Shown one piece after another: positions 1-5,963 of a DNA stretch of 7,245 nucleotides. The notes beneath the pieces were generated by a model. That model ran no database searches and was not told the DNA's origin. It was given only the letters and a program-made list of their open reading frames with translations. Positions within the stretch are counted from its first letter, which is position 1, and every line of letters starts with the position of its first letter. The stretch is from Elusimicrobiota bacterium (GTDB lineage: Bacteria; Elusimicrobiota; Elusimicrobia; UBA1565; UBA9628): positions 1-7,245 of the forward strand of contig JAHFCD010000113.1 of assembly GCA_023249695.1 (NCBI GenBank), in the 5' to 3' direction. The position numbers were made by a program, and so were the translations under genes.

Positions 1-604
1 GGAAGTGCGGCGCTTCCATGATGAAAACGCCTTCCGGGGTCAGAAGAACGTCCAGCGCTTTGACGAAATCCACCAGATCGTTCACGTGCGCGAAGCAGTT
101 CGACGCGGTCACGATCGACGCCTTGCCGTGCTCGCCGCGGATCTTGGCCGCGAGGTCCGCGCTGAACAGCTCGTTGAGGGTCGGGATGCCGTTCTTCTCG
201 GCGATGCGGACGATGTTCGCCGCCGGGTCGATGCCCAGGATGCGCGTGCCGTTCGCCTTGAAGTTGCCGAGCAGGACGCCGACGTTGCTGCCCACGTCGA
301 TGACGAGGTCCTTGCCGGCCAGGCCGAAGCGGGAGACCGTCTGGGCCGCGAACTTGGCGAAGTGCTCGCGCCCGGTGCGCGTCGTGGACGCCTCATACGG
401 ATAATCGTGGCGGTACAGGATCTCGGGCGAAACGACGTACCCGAGCTGGCTCAGGCCGCAGGCCCGGCACATCATCACGTCGAGCGGGTAATAGGCCCGC
501 GGGTAGCGCAGCTGTTCCTTGCGCAGGAACTCGTCGGCCGGGGGCATGAAGCCCAGGTCGAGAAACCGGTACATGTTCTCGCTGCGGCACATTCGGCAGA
601 TCAT
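1..604 (-). CDS. Zinc-binding SAM-dependent C-methyltransferase-like protein, C-terminus off window
   Basis: The first 201 codons are visible; the frame runs open off the left edge. I translated this frame by hand. The N-terminus has two cysteine pairs (C3/C6 and C46/C49) around the phrase FLDLGFMPPADEF. This is the layout of the Methyltransf_13 zinc-binding domain of NDP-sugar C-methyltransferases (TylCIII/EvaC type). A Rossmann methyltransferase core follows: motif I VIDVGSNVG (residues 101-109), an acidic residue in GIDP (D126), and NCFAHVNDL (169-177), typical of this family. Family members are about 400 residues, so roughly half is missing, including the Methyltransf_14 domain if present. 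The ATG overlaps the stop of the upstream methyltransferase as ATGA and has no good Shine-Dalgarno sequence, so translation is probably coupled. The likely role is C-methylation of a nucleotide-activated deoxysugar; the substrate is unknown. The family call is firm, the exact substrate class is inference. Confidence 0.85.
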   Translation of the reverse strand, partial: MICRMCRSENMYRFLDLGFMPPADEFLRKEQLRYPRAYYPLDVMMCRACGLSQLGYVVSPEILYRHDYPYEASTTRTGREHFAKFAAQTVSRFGLAGKDLVIDVGSNVGVLLGNFKANGTRILGIDPAANIVRIAEKNGIPTLNELFSADLAAKIRGEHGKASIVTASNCFAHVNDLVDFVKALDVLLTPEGVFIMEAPHF

Positions 605-1308
605 GAGTCTTTGAAAATACCTTTTTTTCGCGCGCGGAGGTAGATGCTGCGCCCGAAGCTCCGCCCCACGAGCGGATCCACGACGTAGGTGAACGGGAAG
701 ACGACGTTGTCGTAAAAAGTCATGGAGCCCGAGGTGATGTTGCCGTCCCCCCACTTGAGGATCTTGTAGATGCCGAAGGCTATGTAGCCGACAGCGTCGA
801 CATTAAACACTTCTTCGATCTCGAAGCCGGCCTCTTTGACCTTCTCCACGAGGTCCGCGCGGTCGTATCGGCGATAATGATGAACCAGCGCATCCAGATG
901 GCCGTACAGGATTTGGGCCGCCGGAAGGTAAAGGTTCAGGATGCCGCCGGGTTTCAATTTCGCGTACAGGTCCCGCAAGGTTCCCCTGTCGTTCTCAATA
1001 TGTTCAAGAACGTTCACGCTCACGATCCCGTCGTACTGGCCCGGGAGGTCGTCTAATCGCGCCGCCACCGTCCGGGCCAGCGGCTTCAAGGCGTCGAAAA
1101 ACTGCGGCTCGTTCTCGACGCAATCGATCAACTTCCCCTTAGCCTTGAACCTCTCCAGAAAATCGCCCAGGCCGGGCCCGAACTCGAGCAGCTCCCCGTC
1201 CATCTTGAGGCCCCGGCAGATCAGGTTGAAGACGTAATTGTTGTACCGCACGAGGGACCGCGTCGCCACGAGATGGCTCGTCCCCGCATACTCCGCTTTT
1301 TCTAGCAA
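601..1308 (-). CDS. Class I SAM-dependent methyltransferase, TTG start
   Basis: A 235-residue cytoplasmic methyltransferase. Motif I is LLEFGPGLGDF (residues 40-50), the post-I acidic region is DCVENEP (62-68), and VSVNVLEHIEND (96-107) followed by LKPGGILNLYLPA (118-130) are the usual motifs of the Methyltransf_11/12/23 group. The tail (roughly 185-235, with TFYDN and a final LRARKKG) resembles class I methyltransferases found in polysaccharide loci, some fused to glycosyltransferases. The start is a judgement: the frame stays open upstream to 1713 inside the SDR gene, but the protein-like part begins near LLEKAEYAGTSH. I chose TTG at 1308-1306, with GGGGA eight bases upstream. It overlaps the SDR stop by seven bases (TTGCTAG). 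A GTG at 1269-1267 is the main alternative. The substrate is unknown; the neighbours suggest a sugar, glycan or lipid carrier. Confidence 0.85.
   Translation of the reverse strand: MLEKAEYAGTSHLVATRSLVRYNNYVFNLICRGLKMDGELLEFGPGLGDFLERFKAKGKLIDCVENEPQFFDALKPLARTVAARLDDLPGQYDGIVSVNVLEHIENDRGTLRDLYAKLKPGGILNLYLPAAQILYGHLDALVHHYRRYDRADLVEKVKEAGFEIEEVFNVDAVGYIAFGIYKILKWGDGNITSGSMTFYDNVVFPFTYVVDPLVGRSFGRSIYLRARKKGIFKDS
622..628 (-). other. Possible -1 frameshift heptamer A AAA AAA near the end of the methyltransferase gene
   Basis: On the minus strand the codons CGA AAA AAA GGT form a slippery heptamer in the correct phase (A AAA AAA), seven codons before the stop. Shifting back one base gives AGG TAT TTT CAA AGA CTC ATG ATC, which has no stop and runs straight into the frame of the next gene (residues RYFQRLMICRMC). 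I see no obvious upstream Shine-Dalgarno stimulator or clear downstream hairpin, so function is uncertain. Confidence 0.2.
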
Positions 1309-2036
1309 TGAATTTTCCCCGCCGGATCCAGCCGCAGGATCGCGCCGCTCGGGAAAGCGCACTCGTCGAGCGCCAGCGCCACGAAGGAGCCCGCGACGAG
1401 CGCCGGGCTCTTGATCGTCGTCGGATCCTCGTCGGGCGCCGCGGCCGCCCGCATCGCCGTCGCCGTCGGCCCCGGGCTCAGCGTGTAGAACCGAATCTTG
1501 GTCTCGCGCGTCTCGTCGGCCCAGACCTGGGTCATCCCCTCGAGGCCGAACTTGCTCGCCGCGTAGGGCCCCCAGCCGGCCGTCCCGCGCCGCCCCTGTC
1601 CCGAGGACACGTTGATCACGACGCCGCGCTCGCGCTTGAGCATCGAGGAGCGCAGCACCTCTCGCGTCGCCAGGAACGGGCCGGTCAGGTTGGCCTCGAG
1701 CGTCGCGCGCCAATCGGCGGCGGGCGCCTTGACGAGCGGGCCCTTGGGGCCGAGGACGCCGGCGTTGTTGACCAGGACGTCGATCGGGCCGAGCTGCTTG
1801 AGCACCGCGGCGATGAAGTCCGCGACCTGCCCCTCGTCGGTCACGTCGCAGTTCTCGGCCGCGACCTTGCCGCCGAGCGCGCGCAGCTCCTTGGCCGCCG
1901 CCTCCAAGGTCGCCGCGTTGCGGCCGCAGATCGCGACCGAGGCCCCCTCCTTCGCGAAAGCCAGCGCCGCGGCCTTGCCGATGCCCTGGCCGCCGCCGGT
2001 GATGAGCACCGTCTTCTCACGGAGGCGTCCGTTCAT
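1302..2036 (-). CDS. Short-chain dehydrogenase/reductase (SDR), classical type
   Basis: A 244-residue NAD(P)-dependent oxidoreductase with every classical SDR signature. These are the cofactor loop TGGGQGIG (residues 13-20), D64 in CDVTD, NNAG (90-93), N116, the catalytic S145 and YAASK with Y158 and K162. R39 after the second strand (CGR) favours NADP(H). The length is normal. The C-terminus (LRLDPAGKIHC) differs from the usual end with a GG dipeptide after the last strand. The frame also has an ATG at 2066, but the ten extra residues come from AT-rich promoter-like DNA. Starting at 2036 puts the glycine motif at the normal distance from the N-terminus. It is the first gene of the three-gene minus-strand group and overlaps the methyltransferase start. 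It may reduce a keto-sugar or similar intermediate for the downstream methyltransferases, but SDR substrates cannot be read from sequence. Confidence 0.93.
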   Translation of the reverse strand: MNGRLREKTVLITGGGQGIGKAAALAFAKEGASVAICGRNAATLEAAAKELRALGGKVAAENCDVTDEGQVADFIAAVLKQLGPIDVLVNNAGVLGPKGPLVKAPAADWRATLEANLTGPFLATREVLRSSMLKRERGVVINVSSGQGRRGTAGWGPYAASKFGLEGMTQVWADETRETKIRFYTLSPGPTATAMRAAAAPDEDPTTIKSPALVAGSFVALALDECAFPSGAILRLDPAGKIHC

Positions 2037-2042
2037 GGCGGC

Positions 2043-2048
2043 ATTATA
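2043..2048 (-). promoter_or_regulatory. Perfect -10 box (TATAAT) for the SDR operon, likely leaderless
   Basis: On the minus strand TATAAT is followed by only six bases (GCCGCC) and then the SDR ATG. A start site at the usual 6-7 bases after the box would fall on or beside the A of the ATG. No Shine-Dalgarno sequence precedes that ATG. I find no good -35 box at 16-18 bases. The box and its spacing are seen directly; leaderless expression is inferred. Confidence 0.55.
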
Positions 2049-2066
2049 ATAGATTATTGATAACAT
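2045..2066 (+). promoter_or_regulatory. Candidate -10 boxes for the divergent membrane-protein gene
   Basis: Two plus-strand candidates occur. TATAAT at 2045-2050 shares the palindrome ATTATAAT with the SDR -10 box. TAACAT at 2061-2066 lies eight bases before the ATG at 2075. Neither has a convincing -35 box, and no purine-rich ribosome binding site precedes the ATG. Which box is used, if either, cannot be decided from the sequence. Confidence 0.35.
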
Positions 2067-2074
2067 AGCCCCCG

Positions 2075-3508
2075 ATGAAGGCTAAGGCGTCCTGGTCGGA
2101 CGGGCAGGCGATGGTCGCGGTCTTCGCGGGCGCCCTCTGCCTCAATCTGTCGATGCGCTCGGTTTTCTTCAACTTCGACGGCGTGGCCTGCGCCATCGCC
2201 GTCGAGCTCTCCGATTTCAAGCATCTGGTTCATGGGAACCATCTGGCCTACGGCGTGGCGGGCTGGTGCTTCGACCGCCTTTGGCGCCTCTTCGGCTACC
2301 GGGGCCAGGCCCTGCTGACGCTCCAAACCCTCGATTCCGTCCTCGGCGCCGCGGGCGCCGCCGTCTTCGCCTCTTTATTGCGCCGCATGGGACGCGGCGA
2401 GCGGGAAGCCGTCCTCGGCGCCGCCGCGCTCTGCGTGACCCACGCCTGGTGGTTCTGGAGCCTCGAAGCGCAGGTCTACATGCTGGGCGCGTTCTTCGTC
2501 GCTTTGGCCGCCCGCGAGGCCCTGTCGGACAAGCCGCGCCCCGCCCTCGCCGGGCTGTGGCACGCGGGCGCGATCCTGGGCCACGTCGGCCATCTCATGG
2601 CCTTGCCCGCCTTGGCGTACATGCTCACCCGTAAAAAAGGCCGCGGCGAACTGCTCCCCTACGCGATCTCTCTCATCGCCGCCGTTTCCGTTCCCTACCT
2701 CTGCGCCGGCCTCTTCGCCGTTCAGCCGTCCACGCTCAACGAGCTCCGGCTCTGGCTCCTCGGCAGCGCCGCCCTCACCACGAACCGCTCCTTCCTCTGG
2801 CATTCGGTCCCTCTGACCCACGCGATCCCGTCCTGGCTCGGCATGACCCTGCGCATCTTCACCGAGTTCGTCGGCCGGCAAGGGTTCGCCTGGTCCGCGG
2901 GCGTGATCCTCGCCGTCCTTCCGATCCTGGCCGCCGCGCGCGGCGCCGTCGAGCGTTCACGCGAAGCGATCTTCTGGCTGCTCTGGCTGGCCGGCTACGC
3001 GCTGCTCTTCATCGCCTGGGAGCCGTACACGATCGTGTACCGCGTCACCGATCTGCTCGCGCTGCTGGCGCTCGCGACGCTCGGCCTGCAGGCGCTGGCG
3101 CCGCGCTGGCGCCTGGGCGTCCTGATCGCCTGGATCGCCGCCGCCTTCGCCTTCAACCTGACCTACGTCGTGCGCCCCGCGGCGGAGTTCTCGAACAACC
3201 CCGACCTCGTCGAGGCGGAATGGACCAGGACGAGCTCCCCCCCGGAGGCATGGATCCTGGCCAACGGCCGCGGCGCCGTGTACATCCCCTATTTCGCCGG
3301 CCGCCGCCCCGTGAACCTGCGCTACTTCACGGACGAAGCCGCGCTGCACGCCCGCCTCGACGCCCTGGCCCAGGCCGGCGAGGCCGTCTTCGTCAGCGGC
3401 CGCACCCTCGAGGAGGAAGGCCTGCGCGCCAAGCTCGACCGCTACGGCCTCAAGCCCGCCGCCGCCGCCGGCCCGCTGACCATGTTCCGCGTCATTCGCG
3501 GAAAATAG
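2075..3508 (+). CDS. Polytopic GT-C-type membrane glycosyltransferase, DUF2723-like
   Basis: A 477-residue integral membrane protein with about ten hydrophobic segments. The first helix covers roughly residues 12-30. It is followed by NFDGVACAIAVE, with D35 and E44 in the first external loop, the usual place for GT-C catalytic or metal-binding acids. Two further segments resemble DUF2723/GT39-like proteins: WFWSLEAQVYMLGAFF, like the family's W..A.AEVY.L signature, and GAILGHVGHLMALPA, like its GL.LG.HH...LP stretch. After the last helix (about 350-366) a soluble C-terminal part of roughly 105 residues probably lies outside the membrane. Such enzymes move sugars from lipid carriers to acceptors at the outer face of the inner membrane; donor and acceptor are unknown. 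K2 and K4 before helix 1 support the ATG at 2075, but M13 (2111) is possible. Divergent from the SDR/methyltransferase operon, consistent with a shared glycan pathway. Confidence 0.75.
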   Translation: MKAKASWSDGQAMVAVFAGALCLNLSMRSVFFNFDGVACAIAVELSDFKHLVHGNHLAYGVAGWCFDRLWRLFGYRGQALLTLQTLDSVLGAAGAAVFASLLRRMGRGEREAVLGAAALCVTHAWWFWSLEAQVYMLGAFFVALAAREALSDKPRPALAGLWHAGAILGHVGHLMALPALAYMLTRKKGRGELLPYAISLIAAVSVPYLCAGLFAVQPSTLNELRLWLLGSAALTTNRSFLWHSVPLTHAIPSWLGMTLRIFTEFVGRQGFAWSAGVILAVLPILAAARGAVERSREAIFWLLWLAGYALLFIAWEPYTIVYRVTDLLALLALATLGLQALAPRWRLGVLIAWIAAAFAFNLTYVVRPAAEFSNNPDLVEAEWTRTSSPPEAWILANGRGAVYIPYFAGRRPVNLRYFTDEAALHARLDALAQAGEAVFVSGRTLEEEGLRAKLDRYGLKPAAAAGPLTMFRVIRGK

Positions 3509-3527
3509 ACGCAACTTTTTGGCGTCT
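3485..3527 (+). terminator. Two small hairpins at the end of the membrane-protein gene, weak terminator at best
   Basis: The first hairpin has 7-bp arms TTCCGCG (3485-3491) and CGCGGAA (3497-3503) with a 5-base loop, and ends just before the stop codon. The second has arms AGACGC (3507-3512) and GCGTCT (3522-3527). Its 9-base loop contains five T's. Neither is directly followed by a T-run, so neither is a textbook intrinsic terminator. Confidence 0.25.
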
Positions 3528-3575
3528 CAATCGTCTAGCAGCACGACCCTATTTGGCTCGCGCGTAATCCCGACA

Positions 3576-3594
3576 GCCTATCACCGTGTTAGGC
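3576..3594. repeat. Imperfect 19-base palindrome in the gap before the toxin-antitoxin genes
   Basis: GCCTATCAC and GTGTTAGGC flank a single central C and pair at 8 of 9 positions. It lies in the 162-base gap 3509-3670, which otherwise holds no gene I can support. It could be a small operator or a chance hairpin. It is not clearly linked to the toxin-antitoxin promoter about 40 bases downstream. Confidence 0.3.
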
Positions 3595-3635
3595 ATCTCT
3601 ACCCGCAAAACGGCGAAACGAACGGTTTTTGGGCC

Positions 3636-3664
3636 TTGCGGAAGTATACCCCTGGGTGTATACT
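3636..3664 (+). promoter_or_regulatory. Promoter of the toxin-antitoxin operon
   Basis: TTGCGG (3636-3641) is a partial -35 box. After an exact 17-base spacer comes TATACT (3659-3664), five of six matches to the -10 consensus. Only six bases separate the -10 box from the antitoxin ATG, so the predicted start site is at or next to the ATG. The AGGG just before the ATG is too close to act as a normal ribosome binding site. Confidence 0.6.
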
Positions 3665-3665
3665 T
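3642..3665. promoter_or_regulatory. Inverted-repeat operator overlapping the toxin-antitoxin promoter
   Basis: Perfect 8-base arms AAGTATAC (3642-3649) and GTATACTT (3658-3665) are separated by eight bases. Each arm contains the palindrome GTATAC, and the two centres are 14 bases apart. The right arm covers the -10 box and the left arm lies in the -35/-10 spacer. Phd/YefM antitoxins bind short palindromes over their own promoters, so this is very likely the operator bound by the antitoxin or the antitoxin-toxin complex. The repeat is seen; its binding partner is inferred from family knowledge. Confidence 0.75.
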
Positions 3666-3670
3666 AGGGC

Positions 3671-3943
3671 ATGACTAGAACCATTACTCTCAAGGCGCTT
3701 CGCCCCGAGCTCCCGCATGTCGTGGACTCCATTGAGTCCAAGCTGGACCGCTACATCGTCACTCGGCGCGGGCACCCCGTAATGATGCTCATCAGCCCCG
3801 AGGACTACGAGGGGTTGCTCGAAACCATTGAGGTGCTTTCGGATAAATCTGCCGCCAAGCGAATCCGTAAGTCCTGGAAAGAGGCGCGGGCCGGCAAGAC
3901 TGTCTCTCTGGAAGCGCTCCGGCGCAGATTAGAAGGTGTATAG
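3671..3943 (+). CDS. Phd/YefM-family antitoxin
   Basis: A 90-residue protein with the Phd/YefM DNA-binding fold in its first ~55 residues: ITLKALRPELPHVVDSIE, then DRYIVTRRGHPVMMLISPED and YEGLLETIEVL. The motif of basic residues followed by G.PV..L.S.EDY is the family hallmark. The C-terminal part (about 58-90, rich in K, R and E) should be flexible and wrap around and neutralise the toxin. The length is normal. The ATG follows the operator and -10 box directly; there is no usable spaced Shine-Dalgarno sequence, so a leaderless transcript is plausible. The stop overlaps the toxin start by eight bases. Expected to repress its own operon, more strongly with toxin bound. Two hand-counted 60-base blocks give 39 and 36 G+C, close to the local background and higher than the toxin gene. 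Confidence 0.9.
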   Translation: MTRTITLKALRPELPHVVDSIESKLDRYIVTRRGHPVMMLISPEDYEGLLETIEVLSDKSAAKRIRKSWKEARAGKTVSLEALRRRLEGV

Positions 3944-4199
3944 AGTCGAGCTGAGCCGGCAAGCGGAAAAGGACCTTGAGAAGGTCTTTCGGTCTGATAA
4001 GAAACTTTATCAGCGCTTCATAAACGCGCTTCAGGCAATCTCTCTAAAACCGATGGAAGAGGGCAAGCCTCTTCATGGTGAGCTCAAGGGATTACGGTCG
4101 TACCGCTTCGGTAGCTACCGGATTTTGTACGAAGTGCGACGAGGCGAACTGCTCGTGATCGTCATTGATCTCGGCCACCGCCGTGAGATCTACAAGTGA
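3936..4199 (+). CDS. RelE/ParE-superfamily toxin, probable ribosome-dependent mRNA endonuclease
   Basis: An 87-residue basic protein of normal length for the family. It opens with YRVELSRQAEKDLEK, the typical first strand and helix. The core includes LKGLRSYRFGSYRILYEV (about 50-67) and ends with LGHRREIYK (79-87). The GSYRILY and HRREIY motifs, with R57, R62, R82, R83 and Y86, are where RelE-type toxins keep substrate-binding and catalytic residues; the pairing with a Phd/YefM antitoxin fits RelE/YoeB-like RNases. A ParE-like gyrase target cannot be excluded. The start is GTG at 3936, inside the end of the antitoxin gene (8-base overlap), with no independently spaced ribosome binding site, so coupling keeps toxin output tied to antitoxin translation. 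Base composition is unusual: 3961-4020 has 26 G+C of 60 and 4021-4080 has 30, far below the neighbours, suggesting transfer from a lower-GC source. Confidence 0.9.
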   Translation: MYRVELSRQAEKDLEKVFRSDKKLYQRFINALQAISLKPMEEGKPLHGELKGLRSYRFGSYRILYEVRRGELLVIVIDLGHRREIYK

Positions 4200-4210
4200 A
4201 ACACTGAGTG

Positions 4211-4249
4211 GCCGGGCGCCCTAAAGGAACGCCTTGGAGCGCCCGCGGC
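4211..4249. other. Imperfect hairpin downstream of the toxin gene
   Basis: GGGCGC (4214-4219) pairs with GCGCCC (4239-4244), extended by GCC (4211-4213) with GGC (4247-4249) across a two-base bulge, around a 19-base loop. No T-run follows on either strand, so an intrinsic terminator is doubtful. The rest of the 190-base gap (4200-4389) holds only the aldolase promoter and ribosome binding site. Confidence 0.3.
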
Positions 4250-4349
4250 TCATCCCCTGCGGATGATCACACGTTCCGGAAAATGATTATCAAGAACGGC
4301 CTGCCCCGCCGATTCCGTGAGGCTTGCGAGTTAGCGGCCCAGTCTTTCG

Positions 4350-4355
4350 TATAAT
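4350..4355 (+). promoter_or_regulatory. -10 box (TATAAT) of the aldolase gene
   Basis: A perfect TATAAT lies 34 bases before the fbaB ATG and would give a leader of about 28 bases containing the AGGAG site. The nearest -35-like element is TTGCGA at 4324-4329, but its 20-base spacing is longer than ideal. This is a conventional promoter with a leader, unlike the SDR and antitoxin promoters. Confidence 0.6.
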
Positions 4356-4375
4356 AACCGCGATTTCCGGACCAT

Positions 4376-4380
4376 AGGAG
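4376..4380 (+). promoter_or_regulatory. Ribosome binding site of the aldolase gene
   Basis: AGGAG lies nine bases before the ATG at 4390. It fixes that start and shows the host uses ordinary Shine-Dalgarno initiation. Confidence 0.85.
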
Positions 4381-4389
4381 ACTTCCCTC

Positions 4390-5445
<1,056 letters not shown>

Positions 5446-5460
5446 AGCCGGCTGTTAATA

Positions 5461-5498
5461 AAAGAAGCCCGCGGGGAAATTCCCCGCGGGCTTCTTTT
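5461..5498. terminator. Strong bidirectional intrinsic terminator between fbaB and the response regulator
   Basis: A perfect 16-bp stem has left arm 5461-5476 and right arm 5482-5497 around a 5-base AAATT loop. The GC-rich core is CCCGCGGGG paired with CCCCGCGGG. The arm ends are AAAGAAG and CTTCTTT, giving a T-rich tail on the plus strand (CTTCTTTT). On the minus strand the tail reads CTTCTTTTATTAA. It starts 15 bases after the fbaB stop and can end both converging transcripts. Confidence 0.92.
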
Positions 5499-5529
5499 CG
5501 TTATCCGACCGCTTCCGGAAACAGCTCCC

Positions 5530-5549
5530 GACTCTTCCCGGGAAGAGTC
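5530..5549. repeat. Perfect 20-base palindrome downstream of the response regulator
   Basis: GACTCTTCCC is followed directly by its reverse complement GGGAAGAGTC. A few outer bases (AGCTCC at 5523-5528 and GGGGCT at 5553-5558) can also pair, with a bulge. It begins 16 bases past the response-regulator stop when read on the minus strand. There is no T-run after it on either strand, so it may be an RNA-stabilising stem, an auxiliary terminator element or a protein site. Confidence 0.6.
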
Positions 5550-5564
5550 CCCGGGGCTATTGAA

Positions 5565-5951
5565 TCAGTGATTCTTACCCAGCACGATCTCGATCTCGCC
5601 CCACAGCTTCTCGACGGTGATGGGCTTGGGCAGGAACTGGTCGGCGCCGGCGAGCAGGCCCTCGACGCGGTCGCGAGGATCGGCGTAGCGCGTCGAGGCC
5701 GAGACGAAAATGACCGGGGTGTCCTTCTGGTTGTCCAGGCGCTTGACCTTGCGGCACAGGTCGAAGCCGTGGACGTCGGGGAGTTGGACGTCCATAATGA
5801 TGACCGAGGGCTGGCTCTGCTTGAGGGCCTTGATGGCCTCGTCGCCGGTGCGCGCTCCGGTCACCTCGATCCCTCTCAGCGACATGACGTCGATGAAGGT
5901 CTCGCGGAAGTGGTCGTCGTCTTCGATGATGAACATCGATGAAGCGGTCAT
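5565..5951 (-). CDS. Single-domain response regulator (CheY-like receiver)
   Basis: A 128-residue protein made of one receiver domain and nothing else. It has the acidic pocket E10-D11-D12, phosphoacceptor D54 in IIMDVQLPDVHG, the switch residue S84 (FVSAS), and conserved K109-P110 in FLPKP. All residues needed for phosphorylation are present. There is no DNA-binding or enzymatic output domain, so it should act through protein contacts, as CheY or a phosphorelay intermediate does; no histidine kinase is in the window. The ATG at 5951 has GGAG seven bases upstream; M6 is a less likely start. It lies 12 bases after the subtilase stop on the same strand, so the two are probably co-transcribed. 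The loop ASTRYADPRDRVEGLLAG before the final lysine is slightly longer than in CheY, as in PleD/DivK-like receivers. Confidence 0.95.
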   Translation of the reverse strand: MTASSMFIIEDDDHFRETFIDVMSLRGIEVTGARTGDEAIKALKQSQPSVIIMDVQLPDVHGFDLCRKVKRLDNQKDTPVIFVSASTRYADPRDRVEGLLAGADQFLPKPITVEKLWGEIEIVLGKNH

Positions 5952-5958
5952 GTACGTT

Positions 5959-5962
5959 CTCC
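5959..5962 (-). promoter_or_regulatory. Ribosome binding site of the response regulator
   Basis: Minus-strand GGAG lies seven bases before the ATG and directly after the upstream protease stop codon. This supports the M1 start over M6 and suggests co-translation on one mRNA. Confidence 0.75.
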
Positions 5963-5963
5963 G

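Noticed and set aside
1309..1713. Upstream extension of the methyltransferase frame to a start at 1713.
   Set aside because: It would lie within the SDR gene for about 400 bases, its translation there is arginine/aspartate-rich and repetitive like a shadow frame, and the SDR frame carries all expected motifs.
1308..2060. Plus-strand open frame of 250 codons opposite the SDR.
   Set aside because: Arginine-rich shadow of a gene with a complete SDR motif set on the other strand.
2037..2066. Longer SDR start at the ATG at 2066.
   Set aside because: The extra ten residues come from AT-rich DNA with a perfect -10 box and put the glycine motif unusually far from the N-terminus.
2957..3514. Minus-strand open frame opposite the end of the membrane-protein gene.
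   Set aside because: Low-complexity glycine/alanine/glutamate composition and no recognisable motif; it mirrors the codon pattern of the plus-strand gene.
3532..3594. Integron attC-like ends: GTTAGGC (3588-3594) fits the core-site pattern GTTRRRY, and GTCTAGC (3532-3538) weakly resembles its partner, just before a toxin-antitoxin pair.
   Set aside because: The left end has a mismatch in the invariant AAC, the inner parts of the two halves do not pair, and I find no matching attC after the toxin. Most likely chance.
4211..4249. Intrinsic terminator after the toxin gene.
   Set aside because: The stem is bulged, the loop is long and no T-run follows, so it is listed only as a hairpin.
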